DNA of 64,000 nucleotides from Luscinia megarhynchos (GCA_034336665.1 JAPFBE010000002.1:33769406-33833405), one strand, 5' to 3'; positions 45,921 to 59,890 are shown, numbered from the stretch's first letter. Notes: a model not told the origin generated them from the sequence alone. A program made the numbers and translations.

Positions 45921-46880
45921 ACACTGAGAAATTATTTCTACTATTTGCCATAACAAAGGTGATTTCTCTGTGGGTGTCCCTGTTTCCTTCGGATTCCAGC
46001 ACAGTAAATTTCACATCACATATTTAATGAAAACAAGAATCAGTGTTTTGCTCAGAAAAAGCACCATTTATAAAGTTTCAGAAATATTTCCAATTGTTAA
46101 ACTGTATTATTATGAACAAAATGAGATTTTTAAAAAATGAAAAACAACCCCAAAACAAATCCTAATAGTATTACAATTAATTCTTTTACAGGTTCCCAAA
46201 ATCTAAATTTTCCCTAAGTTCCTTAAGTTTTTGTGGTATAGTTTCATCATAAACTATGACTACATAATATAAGAAGGAACTAGCATACTAATTTCTTTGT
46301 TCCCCATCATAGCTGGTTCTCAGCAAATGAAACAAACTATAGACTCCTGTTTCAGCTGCTGACTTTTCTCCAAAACAAATATGACCTGTTTAATAATAAT
46401 AATAAACAAAAAATTAGACCAAATTTCATATTCTCAATCAGTGTTATTAAATCCTTGAGATTTAAATGCAAGTCTGTGTACCTAAAAATCTGCTCTGGGT
46501 CTCTTATCTATTACATTTCAAAGACTTCCTTCAAATCAACACATTTATATTTTTTCCTACTCCAATAGCATGATTAACTTACATCAGAAACTGTGGCAGG
46601 TGCCAAAAAACAAACTGTCACAGAGACAAAACCTGCAGCTACCAGAGGTGATTATTTTCAGCTTCAAGTGCCCAGACCACCTTCCCAATCCATACACTGG
46701 CATCAAAACACCAAACATTAACAGCATTAACCTGTGCTCAACAAATAATAGTTTTTGAAATGAAGAAATACACTAAAAGACACACTAATATTTAGAGATA
46801 CCAAAATGAGAACTCATAGCCAGACCTGGAGCATGTGGATCTGAAAATGTAACAATTTTCTGACTTTTTGATATTGCTTG

Positions 46881-46913
46881 TCTGTGTGTGTATGTGTCTC
46901 TGTGTGTGTGTGA
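46881..46913. repeat. TG-rich dinucleotide tract
   Basis: Imperfect (TG)n interrupted by TATG and TCTC. Ordinary microsatellite. Confidence 0.9.
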
Positions 46914-49900
46914 GAATCACTCAACATCTTACTTGGGAAAAAGGAGTTAGAAGTGCTCCTGACTTTGCCAATACACTGAGGCTAACACACTGCTTTTATC
47001 AGCTTGTGAGATGGTTAAAAATAAAGGAAAAGCTTTCACTGAAAGCTTCATATTTCAGCAGTAGCACCGACAATTTGGAAACTGAAAATGTGGCAGCTGG
47101 AAAATCAAAATATTTGATTTCTGAACAACCTGTTCATGCTTGTCTTGTGGGTCAGATCTCCAGGACATCCCTCCCTGCTATGGGCCAGCCAGGCTGTGTC
47201 CACCAGCATGAAACACAGGAAGCTTCTTGTCTGGAAGGAAAATTGTACGTGAGAACAAATGCTGGTCCAAAACATATCATGAAAGACAAAAATTCCTCAG
47301 GCCTGGCCTGTAGAAGGCAATAGAAGTCTTAATATTAACAGGATACCCATTATCCCAATTTCTAAATTTTGATGCTTGTTTATTTTGGCCACACAGACTC
47401 TGACTTTTAAGGGCTGCTGAACTGAAGTCACTGGCAGCAGCAGACATGCAGCATTTCTGAAATCCTGCTCTAATGGCCAAAAGATGGGCATGCAGAAAAC
47501 AGGAAGGGACAAAAATTTGCAAAGTTTCACTGAAAATAGGATAGATACAGGTGAGAAATCCAAAGCTGGACTTCAGACAGCAGGGGTCAATCACATTTAA
47601 ACAAAAAAAAGGCTGCACAAGCATGACTTAAACCCCACTCTTGCCTAATGAACAGATCCCTGTTAACTACAGACAGATTTTTCTGTTTTTAATTTTTGCT
47701 TTTCATATAGAGAAAGGTCTCACTGCTTTAAAGCCATCCCAGGACATGGAACAATTCCTGGTTTTGTCTGTCGTGACCACACGTATGAAAGGTGAATGAT
47801 AGAGAGCAGCTGCTGCTGTTCCTGCCGCTGGCGCGGCTGCAAATCACACAAACCAACGCCTTCCTGTCCCTAGGGAGAGAAGCGAAGGTTCTGGTTTATG
47901 AGCAGTTAGAGAAGAAAAAAAAGCAAAAAGTAGAAAAAAAATCTACACCTTGCAGCAGACAGTGAGCCAGGGGCTGGTGGGGGTGAGGAAGTTAATCAGC
48001 CCCAAGCAGGCAGTTCGGGATGAGGCCAAACAGATGGCTCGTCTCCGAAAGGGCAAAACGGGAAGCAGATGTGGCCACCGCTTCTCCCCATGCATAACTG
48101 GGAACCAGCCAGTGGGTGAGGAACTTTGCATAACAAGGATAATTTGGTATCAAAACTGTCCCTAGAAGTGATCTGCATGGATCTGGGCACAGTTGACAGT
48201 TTTCACTTCTTGTTTCCCACTCAAGGTTCAACCAGATTAAATCTTAAATGTGACCCTACTGCTTGCCTGGAGTTTGCTCTCAGCTCTCTTCTAGGGAAAC
48301 CTGGTGGGAGTCCTCAGGTCTCCACTGAAGCTTTCAGGGCTAAAACCCTGATCTCTGCTCAGTCAGTTGACATTTTAGTGATCAATTTCAGCATGCTCTG
48401 ATTTTTCAATCTGAAGTCCATAAACTTTTCAACAAGCAGCAGAACTGACCTTGAGCTCATCTCCTCTATTTGCATTCACCAAAACCCATAGAGCCTGGAT
48501 ACAGGATGCCACAAGCCTGGGCTAACATCCCCTGTAATCTCCTTACCACTGAGAACAGAGCCAAGGGCCCCAGGGGAGCCTGGCATCCCTTCCTGGGGAA
48601 AGATCATGTGCCTGGGGGAGCAGAGGGATAGGAGAGCCTCTGGCTGCAAAGCCTCACCAACATGTCAGAGCCTTTGCACCTGCCAGCCCTGCATGCACTT
48701 TACCAAAATAACGGGGAAAATAACCTGAGTATTGAGGGGCAGTTTAAAACATAGATGGGATGTGTACTACAAGTAAGAGAGGGGTTTTTCTTTTTCTTTT
48801 TCTATTCCTCCCTACTTTTTTTTCAAAGGAGATAGTAATATCAATTTGACTACAGCTTTTACTTTATAGTGTCCCTGTTGCATCGACAAGGATTAAAGGA
48901 ACAACATGACTTAATATGTCATGTAAATCAGAAGAGATATCCACAGAGCTCTTAATGTTAAGGGTTGTTCTAATCTGGATTCAAACACTCCAGGTTAATT
49001 CACTGATAGTTGCAGAGTACAAAAATATACCTTTATCACCTTACAGAGATTCTTCAGTGTAGCCATGGGAGAGAATATTGACTTACTCTCCATTGTGTTG
49101 AAGAAAAAGAAGAGGGTGCAAATACTTGCCAAAAACTTATTTCTGGGCAATGACCAAAGCCCTGTTACATGAATTTTACTTTTTTTTTTAGCACAGCACA
49201 TAAGTGATTTACTCCCCAAGTCCAGCTCTGAAACATTCACAAACTCTGTATTTTTGCTTTGCATCCAGTCACTTAGTTCCTGGCTAATAATAGAGATGGT
49301 GTTTTATTTGCATAGTCTAGCAAATGCACATGGGAATTGTGCTGAGCACTCACATGTACAGAGGGGGTTTTTGGACTCATTAAGCATTGGTACAAATTAG
49401 AATGGTTACTTCTGCTTTGGAAACATCTGTCTTGCCACCTCTCTGTAATCGAGGCTGAGACAGTCTTTTAGGGTATATTGTAATTATATTATGATATTAT
49501 GATAGTACCTGACAAGAGAAGTTCTTCTGCAGGAACCAGGGTAAAGTTGAGTAAGTGAGAATACTCAGGCTCCTGAGGATCACCCAGCACCAACAGACCC
49601 TGCAGCTGCTTCTCCCTGAGTCACAACTCCATCACATTTAATTGCCCTTTAAACAAAGCTGGGATCCTGATCAGCAGAAAGAGCAGAGGAAGAAAAACTC
49701 GAGTGATTTTAGGAAAACAATGAAATGCATGTGTTAATAGAACAAGTCATCTAAAATTAAGCATTTTCAAAAAAATTCCAAAGCCCAGGCCAGGAGAAGG
49801 AGACTACAGGCATCTGCCTGAGTTTCATTAACTACTCCTTGATAGCTCATTGGTCATTGAAGGTAGGAGGAAATGTACCAGAAGTGATAGGCAGACCAGA

Positions 49901-51313
49901 AGGGAAATGAAGGGTAGTAGAAGATTGGGTGGAAAAATTAACATATCAAGTTCAGCAGTGAAGAAATTACTCTCTACCATAAGGGTTATTACCACAGAAT
50001 TAAGAAAAGCCAAACCCAGTGCATTTCAGGGGAAAAAAAATCCACTTTTCTTAATGGCTGCATGTCTATTATAGTGCCTACTATACTATGGGAGAGTTGT
50101 CCTCTTCTCTTGATTATCCTTAAACCTGAAATCAATTTTTGAACTAAATCTATTCTTCCATTTGGATCTTAGTGACAACTCCCTACCCCCCATCCCTGCC
50201 AAATCCAGGCAGCCACCACATGTTCCCACCATACATTCACACTTTCTTTCTGTCTTCAATACCTGAAAAACAGAGAATTGTGTGGTTTAAGTCCTTTTAA
50301 ATAATTACTTTGATGCTGTCATTAATTAAAAAAAAATTCTTTTATTACTATCCTGTTCTCTGGAGATACAGTGTTCTGGAAAATATCCATTTTTGTTTCC
50401 AATACAGCAGGTGTGTAGCTCTGTTGACTTTGGGATGAGTGCATGTCTGTGTGCCTAAGATTATTAATGGAAATTACTTTGAACCAAAAGGTGATATAAT
50501 TTCTTCCTGTTATCTTTAAATTTATTCTATATTTTCTAGAATGCAAGATACTTTTTTCTGAAAGGTTGTAAACAGCAGCACCAGTGTGAAAAAACTACAT
50601 CCATCCCTTCCCTGAAAGGGAAAATAAAGCACAAAATGCTCCCTCAATTCCTTATGCAAGCTCGTGCAATAGGTTTTGACAACATCAGGATTGGGAACCA
50701 GGTCTCCTAATACTTGTTTATTCTTCAGCCACAGATTAGGCTTCCTCTTTGGCTGACAGTAAGCTCAGGAAACTCCACATGTAGACCCTTGCACTAACAG
50801 CTAAGAACTGGAAAAAGGCCACAGGACTAAGAAGTCAGGCTTTACATTACATCAGAGTATGTGAGTGTTTGTGCACATGTACTGTATGTGCAAATACTAC
50901 ATATCAGTCTCATTCAAAATATTCAATAATTTATGTCTTTTAAACAAGAACTGCCAGTTTTCCTTCCACTTATTCATTAATGAAAACATCTTAAATTGCC
51001 TAAATTCACTGAATATTTTGATCAAACATACCAAGACACATAACCTGTTCCATGATTAGTTGTTGAAGCTAGACAGCTTTGCAAATGTCTTTAAATGATG
51101 CACAGATAAAAAATGGAAAACAGTGCTGGGAACAGGGGCTCTCTGTCTGGTGTACAGCCCTGTGGGCCCTCTCTCAGTTTTTCTACAGATGTGTAATGTT
51201 CTCAAACACCTCTTTTATGGTGACCAACTGATTTAACAAGTTGGGATGCTTTTCTAAGCCTTCAAAAACTCAACACAAAATTATCCCATTTGCCCTCCCA
51301 ACAGTGCCAGGGA

Positions 51314-51377
51314 AGAAACAAACAAACAACAACAAAAAAAATAAAAAAAAAATAAAAAAAAATTTAAAAATTAAAAA
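51314..51377 (+). repeat. A-rich low-complexity tract
   Basis: CAAA/AACAAC units pass into long A runs broken by single T residues. It could be an old retroposon tail, but no body is recognisable upstream. Confidence 0.85.
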
Positions 51378-52459
51378 GTCAGCCTATGAGGGCTTTAGTT
51401 AGAGACTCATTTGCAACTGAAAAGATGAGGCTCGCCCAAACTTTGCACAAATAGGAACGTGCAAAATAGAAACTTCAGATAAGCTGTGGAAAGAGGGTGG
51501 GATTTCCAGAAAATAGGGAAGAACTTGTTACACCCTCCTTGTCTAACTCTGCAGGATCACCGCAGCTTCTCTGGAGAAACACTGTGTGCCGAGGGGGAAA
51601 GCAAAGAGCTTTCCTCTTGGTTCTGCTTCTCCTGTATAAACTGCTTGCCTAATTTCCTTTGCAATCAGGGAAACATTCGACTCAAACCCCCCTCGTTTCC
51701 ACATCTAACTCTGCTGTGTGCTTTTGCTACAAAGTCTCCTGCTACTTCCATAATTTTGTGTCATGAATATTGTACCAGGATCGTAGTTCTTCTCCAGCCC
51801 AGGGCTGCATCAGTGCTAAGCAGGTTAAAGCTCTCAGGGCAGGGGGAAAAGGGAGAGGCTGGAGACACCCAGCCCCACAGGATCCCTGACAAGTTTTCTA
51901 GCATGAGGTTAGAAAGAAAAAGACTAGAAGAAACAAAGGCCAGGAGGTTTGGTGGCAGCAGAGAGATGGAAAAAAATTTACTCAAGATAAAAAAAGTACT
52001 TTGTGGGGGAGGTATTAAAATATAAAACATAATTTCTTGGGGAAATTGCACTTCTTGTCTTTAGACTAAGCCTGCCTCTGCACCAGGAAAACACTGGCAG
52101 GGATGAAGGCAGGTGTAAGAAACACTGGCTTCTGCAGTGAGCTTTCTAAAAGTTTTGCAGCAGTGATAAGGGAAAAAACCCAATATAAATTATAGTACAA
52201 TCATCACACTCAATCAGTGCACAAGAAGTGGGCCTGGAAAGAGCTGCCCCAAGGATGGATATTACAGAGAAGGGATTTAAGGTTTTTTTATGGTTGTCTC
52301 ATATCAGTTTCAATTTTAATTGTGTATCAGAGAAAGAAATTAAATAGGGATTTTGGATTGATCTGTGATCGTCTCAAAAAACTACACAACAAATTTCTGG
52401 ATCCCTTAGGACACCTTGGCCTGCTTTAGGCACAACAATTCAGTTCAGGATCCAAGAGT

Positions 52460-53250
52460 GCAGCTCTTCCCCGCGTATCCCCATGCCCACCACCCTCAGC
52501 GGGATTCCAGCGCTCGGGCCCGCGGGACAGACAGACAGACAGACAGGGAGTTGTCACCATTCCCTCCCCTCGGGCTCTGTGACACACACCCCTCGGGAGA
52601 AGGGAATGCAGCAGCAGCATCGGGCTCCCCCCGCCCACCCGCTGCCTTCCCGAGGGTTTGCGGAGCGGGGCTCTGTGGAGAACCAAAGCCTGGCTCCAGA
52701 AAGTGCCGGCCCGACAGAAGGGATGGCTGGAGCTGCCTGACCCAGAGCGTGCGCTTCCTGTTGTTGGCAGAAAGCGAGACTCCGCGCTGTTCCCCCTCGC
52801 TTCCTTTAAAAACAGTGCCAGGAATTGATGTAAATTGGCTTCAGAGCATCTGACCCACAAAGCAGGGAAGTGAGAAACTGCAGGACTCGGGGAGATGGAG
52901 CAGCATCAGCCATCTGAACACATGAGGGGCTTTAATGTCCTCGATCACAGACCGTGATGGCATCAGCGCCATTCCCTCCGAACGTGCTCGGGGGCTGCAG
53001 CCTCCAGCGGCCCGGAGAGCGATTTCTCGGGAGAACTCCGGCCCGGTGGCTTCTCCAGCCGCCGAAGCTCCGCGCACCGGGCTCTGTGCGGGCACCCGGC
53101 CCCGGGCTGGCAGGGGACGAGCCCGGCTCTGACCCGCAGGCGGCTCCCGGGGCCGGCTCTGCTCCGCCTGGTGACACTGGCAGCGGCTGTCACCTCTGAG
53201 ACAGCTCCGGAGAGCGGCACATGCTGCTCACTGTCAACCAAACCCAGATG
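52460..53250. promoter_or_regulatory. intergenic CpG island-like block
   Basis: After tens of kilobases of CpG-poor, AT-rich DNA, this block is strongly GC-rich with dozens of CpG dinucleotides, for example CCCGCGGGAC near 52520 and CGGCCCGGAG near 53010. It contains a strong ETS-type site on the - strand (CAGGAAGCG, near 52755) and a second GGAAGCG near 52800. No coding exon of a known gene is recognisable on either strand. It could be a promoter of an unannotated non-coding RNA or a haematopoietic regulatory element; its distance from the IKZF1 and FIGNL1 starts makes it unlikely to be the main promoter of either. Confidence 0.6.
52526..52546 (+). repeat. (GACA)n short tetranucleotide repeat
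   Basis: About five copies of GACA inside the CpG-rich block. Confidence 0.9.
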
Positions 53251-56200
53251 GATTGAGACTCGAGTCAACCGGACTCAGTTCCTGTCACCTGCTGTGTACC
53301 TACATTTCCATGCATTTTCAGGATCTTCAGCCTGGGAGACTGCTTCTAGCTGCTCACTTATTCTGTTATTAAAATTTCCGAGATCAAGGATCAGTTTAAA
53401 TACAAATGCACTTTACACGGATTTTCACCTCCTTCACCAGCCCCAGTTGAGCTGAGACACGAAGTAAAATTAATCTTTTAGAATCCTAGCTTTGTTAAAT
53501 AGGAAGTTCTGTAAGTGTCAGCCTGGTTTTTGCAGCTCCCGCAAAAGAATTTTAAAAATCGAAGTCCACCCAAAAAAAATTTAATAAAAGTCCAGTAACA
53601 AGTCATTGACAATGGAAGATTTTAAGTGACAAAACAAGGAAGTAATATTGACTACCCTCGGGCTTTCCTTGAGATTGGACGGACTTCTTTAGGAAAAGAA
53701 CTCCATCTGGTGGCAGGCTACAAAATAAGAGCAACGCGAACACTGCGGCTGTGTTCCCCTCCCTGGAAAAGACTGATACTACTGGAAATGGAGAGGAGTC
53801 CTGGGAAAAACTACTTCTCCATAAACTTCTAAGATTTATGTAGGACAGACTGAGCAAAGCGTCTTTCAGGCTTGTTCCGAATGCAGGCAGAGCTGATGTT
53901 TTTGAGCTCACCTGGCTCCCACGCCCCGCTGCACACTTTCTGCAGCTGCCAGCGCAGTGTGAGACCTCCCCAGCCTGCGGAGGATGAGGAGCAGCAGTGC
54001 CATTGCCACCTGATCCGCAGGCATGTGTGTCCCGGAGACTGGGATTCACCCACAGACAGTAACTACATCCTTTCCTCCCTAGCGACATAAATAAGGCAGC
54101 ATCACTTTTCCACTGCTCCAGGGGCAATACAGACTCTTAAAACACTGTTTTTTTGGTTTTTTTTTAAATGGGATTGTTCTAAAAGTTAACATTCCCTGGC
54201 ATGAATTCCCCTACTCTGGGATGACTGGAGGTGAGTTGCAGTACCACAGCTATTTTTAAAAGCACGTGAAAAATAGTTTTCAAAAATGAAACCAGAATGG
54301 AGCAGTCCCCAGCATGCTCAGCCTTGTCCCTTCTGAGACATTTACAGACAGAGTGTTAGTGTGTATTTGCAGCAGATGACAGCAAAAGTTTCTGAAAATT
54401 TGATCTTATGTTTCTTTGATGCAAAACTTCTGGTTTTGGAATGACTTCTGATATCACAATGTTTTAATTATCACATTTAATTTTTTTCAGTCAGCTCTCA
54501 GACTCACTGTCATATGACAGTAAGGCACCACATTAAGCAGGGTAGAACCTTTTAAATTTAGCATTAAAATCACTGAAAAAAAATCACAAGGTATGTTCAG
54601 AAAATAATGAACTCATTACAGAATTGTCACTGCAAGCTTGTTCTTTCTCTCCAGTTGTTGCTGTGCCAGCCCAGAAATTCTGTGACCTTCATGAAAGTGG
54701 AGTTTTCTTTTCCTGTTTTATCCCATCACCATTAAATGTATGTTTTTATACGACATTAAGCCATCGACAAGTATTGAAAAATATCTCATCAATGACAAAA
54801 CAGCCTGAAAGAACACATTAATTTACGTGTAATCGATCTCCCCACCCACAGTACTTTTCCATTTTTGGTTCTGTTTGAATTTTCTCTCTTTTTTTATTAA
54901 CAGAAGCTGGCACCAGAATAATTTGCAGACACCAGCTTTCAGAGTTCATGCCCTCTCTGGAAAACAATTCTTCATCACTTAAGAAAAATCAGGAGTTTCT
55001 ATAATGCTATGTGAATGGCTGTATCCTTCACTATACCAGATCTACATCATTCTGTAGTGCAAATAATTGGTGTGATAAAAATACAATATATCAAGTGAAT
55101 TCAAGCTCCCTATGTAACTATTTACTCCTCTTGTTTTTTCTTTCCATACTTGATAAAACAAAAAGAAATCCACAGGTCAAATAAGTTCTCCTTCTTCAGA
55201 ATACTGAATTAAGTATGTGAGCATGAGCCATTTCATAACAACTCTTGTAAGAAATCTCACTGGTTACATCAGATCAGCAAGGAGAAGCAGTCACTAGTTG
55301 CAAGTGTCACAAAATAAAATCTGACTCATTTGTAAAAGGAGAAAACAGACTTGCAGGTCTCCACCACCACTGAGGAATATTTGCACTGGAGACATTTATT
55401 AATCAATATGATCCTGCACAACAGGCTTAGGTGGAACTGCCCCAGATGGCAGAGACACACCTGCCTTTGGCTGTAGACAAAAAGTTATAGAGTTTTACTT
55501 ACACCAGTAATAAAAAAATCACAAAACCCCCTCCAAATTTAAAAGCAGAAGCCTAGGAAATTTATTCTTATTATATTTTAACCCGTAGTACAGAACTCAA
55601 AACCTCTAAGAATTGGGTAGGAATTTTCACAAGTCACTGTCCAGAATTTTGTGATCTACTTCTGAAAAGAAAAAAGCCAGCCTATTTTTTTTCCTCTATG
55701 TACACACAATTGCTCAGACAGTCTTTCAGAGCAATGCATCAGCAGGCTGGCCATCATTTAATTCTTAGTGCTCAGGTGTTTCCATTTTACAAAACCCACA
55801 CAGAATTTCAGATTGCAGCATGCCAGTTCCAAAACCAGGTAAACTAATCTGAAACTGGAATGTTCAATCAGCACAGTTTAGGGAAAGCCTGAGCTCCTGG
55901 GAGCTTTCCTCATGTGGCTTTGCTGGAAAGCCTCAGAGCAGCCTGGCTGTGTTTGATTAGCTGCAGCCAAAGGAGGATGTGATAAGATCAGAGGCACGAC
56001 TGAACACAGGATGCCACCCCACCCTGAGCCCTGCAAACCAACCCAACTCAAACAGAAGGGCTCTCCTGGGCTTAGGGTGCTGTCTGGGAATCTGGGAGAC
56101 CACCTCAGCTGCACCCATGGTTATGCTGCTACACCCAAATCACATCCCCAGCAACCTTGAGCTCCGACAGCTGAAGGTTCCCCTTTTCTGTTCCCCCCTT

Positions 56201-57238
56201 CCCTGCCCAGCTAACGACTCAGTCATGCCTGGGTGCAGAAAGGGAAGCTGCTCCCCTTTTCCCCAGTGACCTACAGTGAGGAAGCACTGCACCGTCTGTC
56301 CCCCAGCCAGAAAGCAGACCTGGTGTCTTCACAGCATCCCTGCAGCTTTCATTGGCTTTCCTTGACCCTCGGCTTCTGGAAGAGAACGATATTGCCTTTT
56401 GCTTACTGCTCCATCTTTGCCACAAGAAAACAACTTAATATTCCTTTAGAACAGGTTGGTTATGTGCCTTGGTAATGTGGGAATGTGGACACAGGACACA
56501 CCTGCTCTGAGTCTTTCTTGGGATATTTTCTGAAGATAGAAATTATTAAATTTTTGTGACATATCTGCCCAGTTAGTTGCAAAGCCATAATCGAAGTGCA
56601 TTAACAGCCAAACAAGGCATGCCAGAGATTTCACCTGGGTCTTTCCTGCAGCAGTGACAATGGATTAATTGGTGACTATTAGTGATGGAAGAGGGAGGCC
56701 CTTCTGTGTAACTTTGCTGTTGAAACCAACCTGGGCAAGATGGAAAACACAGCAACTTCAGAACAGCTTTGATGAAAATGAACAATACACTGAGAAGTTC
56801 ATCTACCACCCTGCACCCATGGTCAGCCCTACTCTGCTCCAGGTCCATCCCTTAGCACTGACAAGCACTGTCATTTGGGGCACCAACACTGAAGAGAGAT
56901 GAGCACATGGAACTGGTCACAAGTCTAACCACCAGGGAATTATTAAAAGGAGAGGAAGAGTGACATTTATTTAGTACAGGTAGAATTATAGTGACAAATG
57001 ATGATGAATCTCAACTGTTTTAGGTACCTGTTACAAAGGAGATGATTAAACCCTTCCCCATGTCTGTGATGTGAGCAATACAGACAGGATAAAGCACAGA
57101 ACACTTGCATCACGGTAACAGAGATGAGACACTAGGGAAGAATTTTACTCACCTTCAATCTTGCCAAATCCAGGCAAGAAAGCCACTTTTTATTAATGGC
57201 TAACATTAAACATGTACCACTCTGTGTTTGCATTGCAG

Positions 57239-57305
57239 CATCTACTGAATACATCAGGTCCTATCACTGGTATGGGAATGAAGTCCAAAAGAGAGCAAGG
57301 TTTTT
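57239..57305 (+). other. exon-like segment with strong splice signals, no known gene
   Basis: A 67-base stretch lies between a TTTGCATTGCAG acceptor and a consensus GTAAGT donor. A good branch-site match (GGCTAAC) sits about 37 bases before the AG. The first forward frame is open through the segment. It matches no protein I know. With the CpG-rich block 4 kb upstream on the same strand, it could be an exon of a non-coding transcript, or a chance pairing of splice motifs. Confidence 0.2.
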
Positions 57306-58567
57306 GTAAGTACTGAATGCTTTTAAAGAACAAACCAGGCAAAACATGCATCAGGAATCACAAACATTAATTCACCTTACACAAAATGGGAATTTGAGGA
57401 TTTCTTATAGTCCTTTCCAGACCCATAACTCTTTGATAATGCTGTGTTGGCTTCACAGCTATGACCCAAGGTTATATGAAGTTTCTCACCTAGTGGAACA
57501 AAAAAAGTACTAGAGACCTATCAGTACTACAGCTGATTGTATCTACAGCATCTTACATGACTGATTTTCTACAGGTAAGATATGGAACGGTAACAAAAAT
57601 ATTAAAAAGCAAAGCCAAGAAACGTGGACTTTGGGAATATTGTGTCTTTGCTAAGCCCTGCTTTTACCTGAATTGTCCTGTGCTGGGTGCAGGTGTGAAG
57701 GTGCCAGCAGGGGAGGGTGCAGGGTGCCCTCCTTGGGGCCAGCAGACCCCTGGAGCAGATGCCTGCACTGCAGCCCAGGGGACAGTCCCTGCTGGTTGGT
57801 TTGATGGGTTGTTGTCCAATGTCACGTTGGCTTGTGACCAGTTCCATAATTTGTGAGAAGGAAATGCCTTATTTCAAAAGGACAATCTTAGTGATGCTCC
57901 TAAGAGGCCAGTCTGGTTTCCATCCACTCACCATTAGCAGGTGATGATTATTTCTGCCTCATCAGCTTTTTCCCCTGCATGTGCTGGCACAGTTTTCTGT
58001 AAATGAAAATCCCCCTGGGGACTTCATACAGCTCAGATAATTTAGCTAACTCAAATCCAAGATGCACTGAGAGTCTGAATTGCCTTGTTTATTAATAAGA
58101 CCTGACTTTTCCAGGACTGCAATTATTTACCTTTAAAAGAAACTGGAGAGATTGTGCACCCAACGTTGCTGAACCACAAAACCAGAGTCCTGCATTTCTT
58201 CTTCCAAAGATCAGCCAGCCAAAAAGAATAAATAATGAAGTACATAGGTTTCTGCATGCACTAAACAGATCCATTAAAGTGGATTTATCTGCACCATTTC
58301 CCTTAAATTACAATCATGCCCTATTTCTGTGCAATTTTCTGTATTTTGTGAAATTATGTTCCTGGCAGTCGAATGGCTGTGTGGTGGCACTGTTACAGAG
58401 GGTTATGAGACTCATCTTGGGCTGACACTGCAAGTCCTGCTGCCTCTGAGCTCTGCAGCAAAGAATGCTACATGGCTGAAGAGATGGTCCTGTCACCTGC
58501 ATCAGTACTAAAACACAATAAACTTCAACTAATGGTCTCTTTCACTATTTCTATGTTTCCTTAAAAT

Positions 58568-58591
58568 AAAAAAAAAAAAAAAAAAAAAAAA
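58568..58591 (+). repeat. poly(A) run
   Basis: About 24 A residues, preceded by AATAAA motifs at about 58517 and 58564. It looks like a retroposed transcript tail, but I cannot identify a parent gene upstream or a flanking target duplication. Confidence 0.85.
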
Positions 58592-59857
58592 GGCACATCC
58601 ATGTAATTCTTGTAATGAATGACCTCAAAAGTAGGAGGAAGGAAGGACATGTCTGGTTCTACCTTTTATCTCTTTGATAAGTTCTACTTTGCAGAAGACA
58701 AACACAGAGGCACAGAACTTTTGTCCCAGCCCTTGTTACCTCAAGAGGAGTTTTATTCTCCTTGTAGAGCTCTTCCATTAAAATGTGAAAATTCAGATAG
58801 AGAAGACAGAATGCTCAAATAGCACACCAGAGTAATTCCCAGCATAAATAGGGCACTTATTTAATAATTTATAAGGCATTTATTAACCCTTGAGCAACCC
58901 TTAATTTGACTAAACAATTAAAATTCTCTAGGGTTTCATTCACTTGTCTGAACAATGAATACAAAGAAATGTTTGGAGAGAGAAAAAATCATGCCTAGTA
59001 CGTGTTTACAGCTCTCTAAAACTGTAAGAATGGACTTAATCTCATAATCTTTACCCAAGTGGCACAAAAATCAATTGGTTTGGACAATATCACACATTTA
59101 TTCTTACAAAATAATCTAATTATTGTATTTTCACTATTTCAGAAATGAAGATACATTCCCATACCTGAATTTTCACATCTCTGCAAAACAATTTCTAATA
59201 TATATCACATTTTACTAAAATCATGACCTATGAATAAAACTGACTCATTTGTTTAAATCAGGATGAGCTGTAAAAAAATTCTAAGCCTTCTAAATTATTC
59301 TGAATTCAAGGCTCACTACAGTCTCCTGGGCCCTGTAGTTTCCAGTGTCTTTGAAAAATGCTAGCTAAACAGCATTCATCCAATTTCAGAGAAATCTGAG
59401 GAAGAGCAGCTTTTAAGCTCTGCATTTTCCCCAACAGGGGAAAAAGTTCTTTAGAGAAACTGAAAATGAAGCAAAGGCAGGAGAGCAGCCAGCTCTGCCA
59501 CACTGACAAAGGAATCCAAAGGAGAGATTTCCATTTATTTTCCTTTCAGGGGCAGCTGTGCTCAGCCAGTGGGCAAGGACAGGTTATGTGAATAAAGGCT
59601 GTGCATTCTTTCATGCCTTAGGTATGAATGCCAAATATAAGTAAGCCAGGAATTTCACCATTGATACATGGGGACTTTTTAAGGAGCAGTGGAAGACTGG
59701 AGGTGCTGGGACATGGCATTTCTCCTTGCTGACCACTAGAGCCCAGCACTCTCACAGTAAGGCATCTTCCATCTTAATTTGATGGATGCAGCTGCTGCTG
59801 TTTCTGCTTGGGGTCCAGCCAGGAGAGAGGCTGAGCCCCTAATCCAAACCACAGAAT

Positions 59858-59890
59858 ACAAACACACAGACACACACAGAGACACACAAT
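59858..59890. repeat. CA-rich tract
   Basis: Imperfect CA/CAGA repeats between 59858 and 59890, ordinary low-complexity DNA. Confidence 0.85.

Larger units (their letters stand above)
41657..45940 (+). other. IKZF1: IKZF1 3'UTR (inferred extent)
   Basis: No splice signal is needed after the stop, and the human last exon carries a 3'UTR of about 4.4 kb, so a long 3'UTR is expected here. Polyadenylation signals AATAAA occur at 42395 and 42419 (proximal pair) and at 45915 (distal). The distal one would give a UTR of about 4.3 kb, the length expected from human. AT-rich stretches with TGTATATA (Pumilio-type) near 44734 and several ATTTA-like motifs would suit a regulated UTR. A GC-rich block at about 45490-45860 interrupts the AT-rich tail. 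Short reading frames within this stretch (up to 196 codons) are judged non-coding. Confidence 0.65.

Noticed and set aside
51486..52025. 179-codon frame in the intergenic region
   Set aside because: Composition changes along it and no domain, signal peptide or repeat is recognisable; frame probably due to chance.
53603..54127. 174-codon frame on the - strand in the GC-rich shoulder
   Set aside because: GC-rich DNA has few stops; no motif, no splice context, and the other strand is similarly open over part of the stretch.
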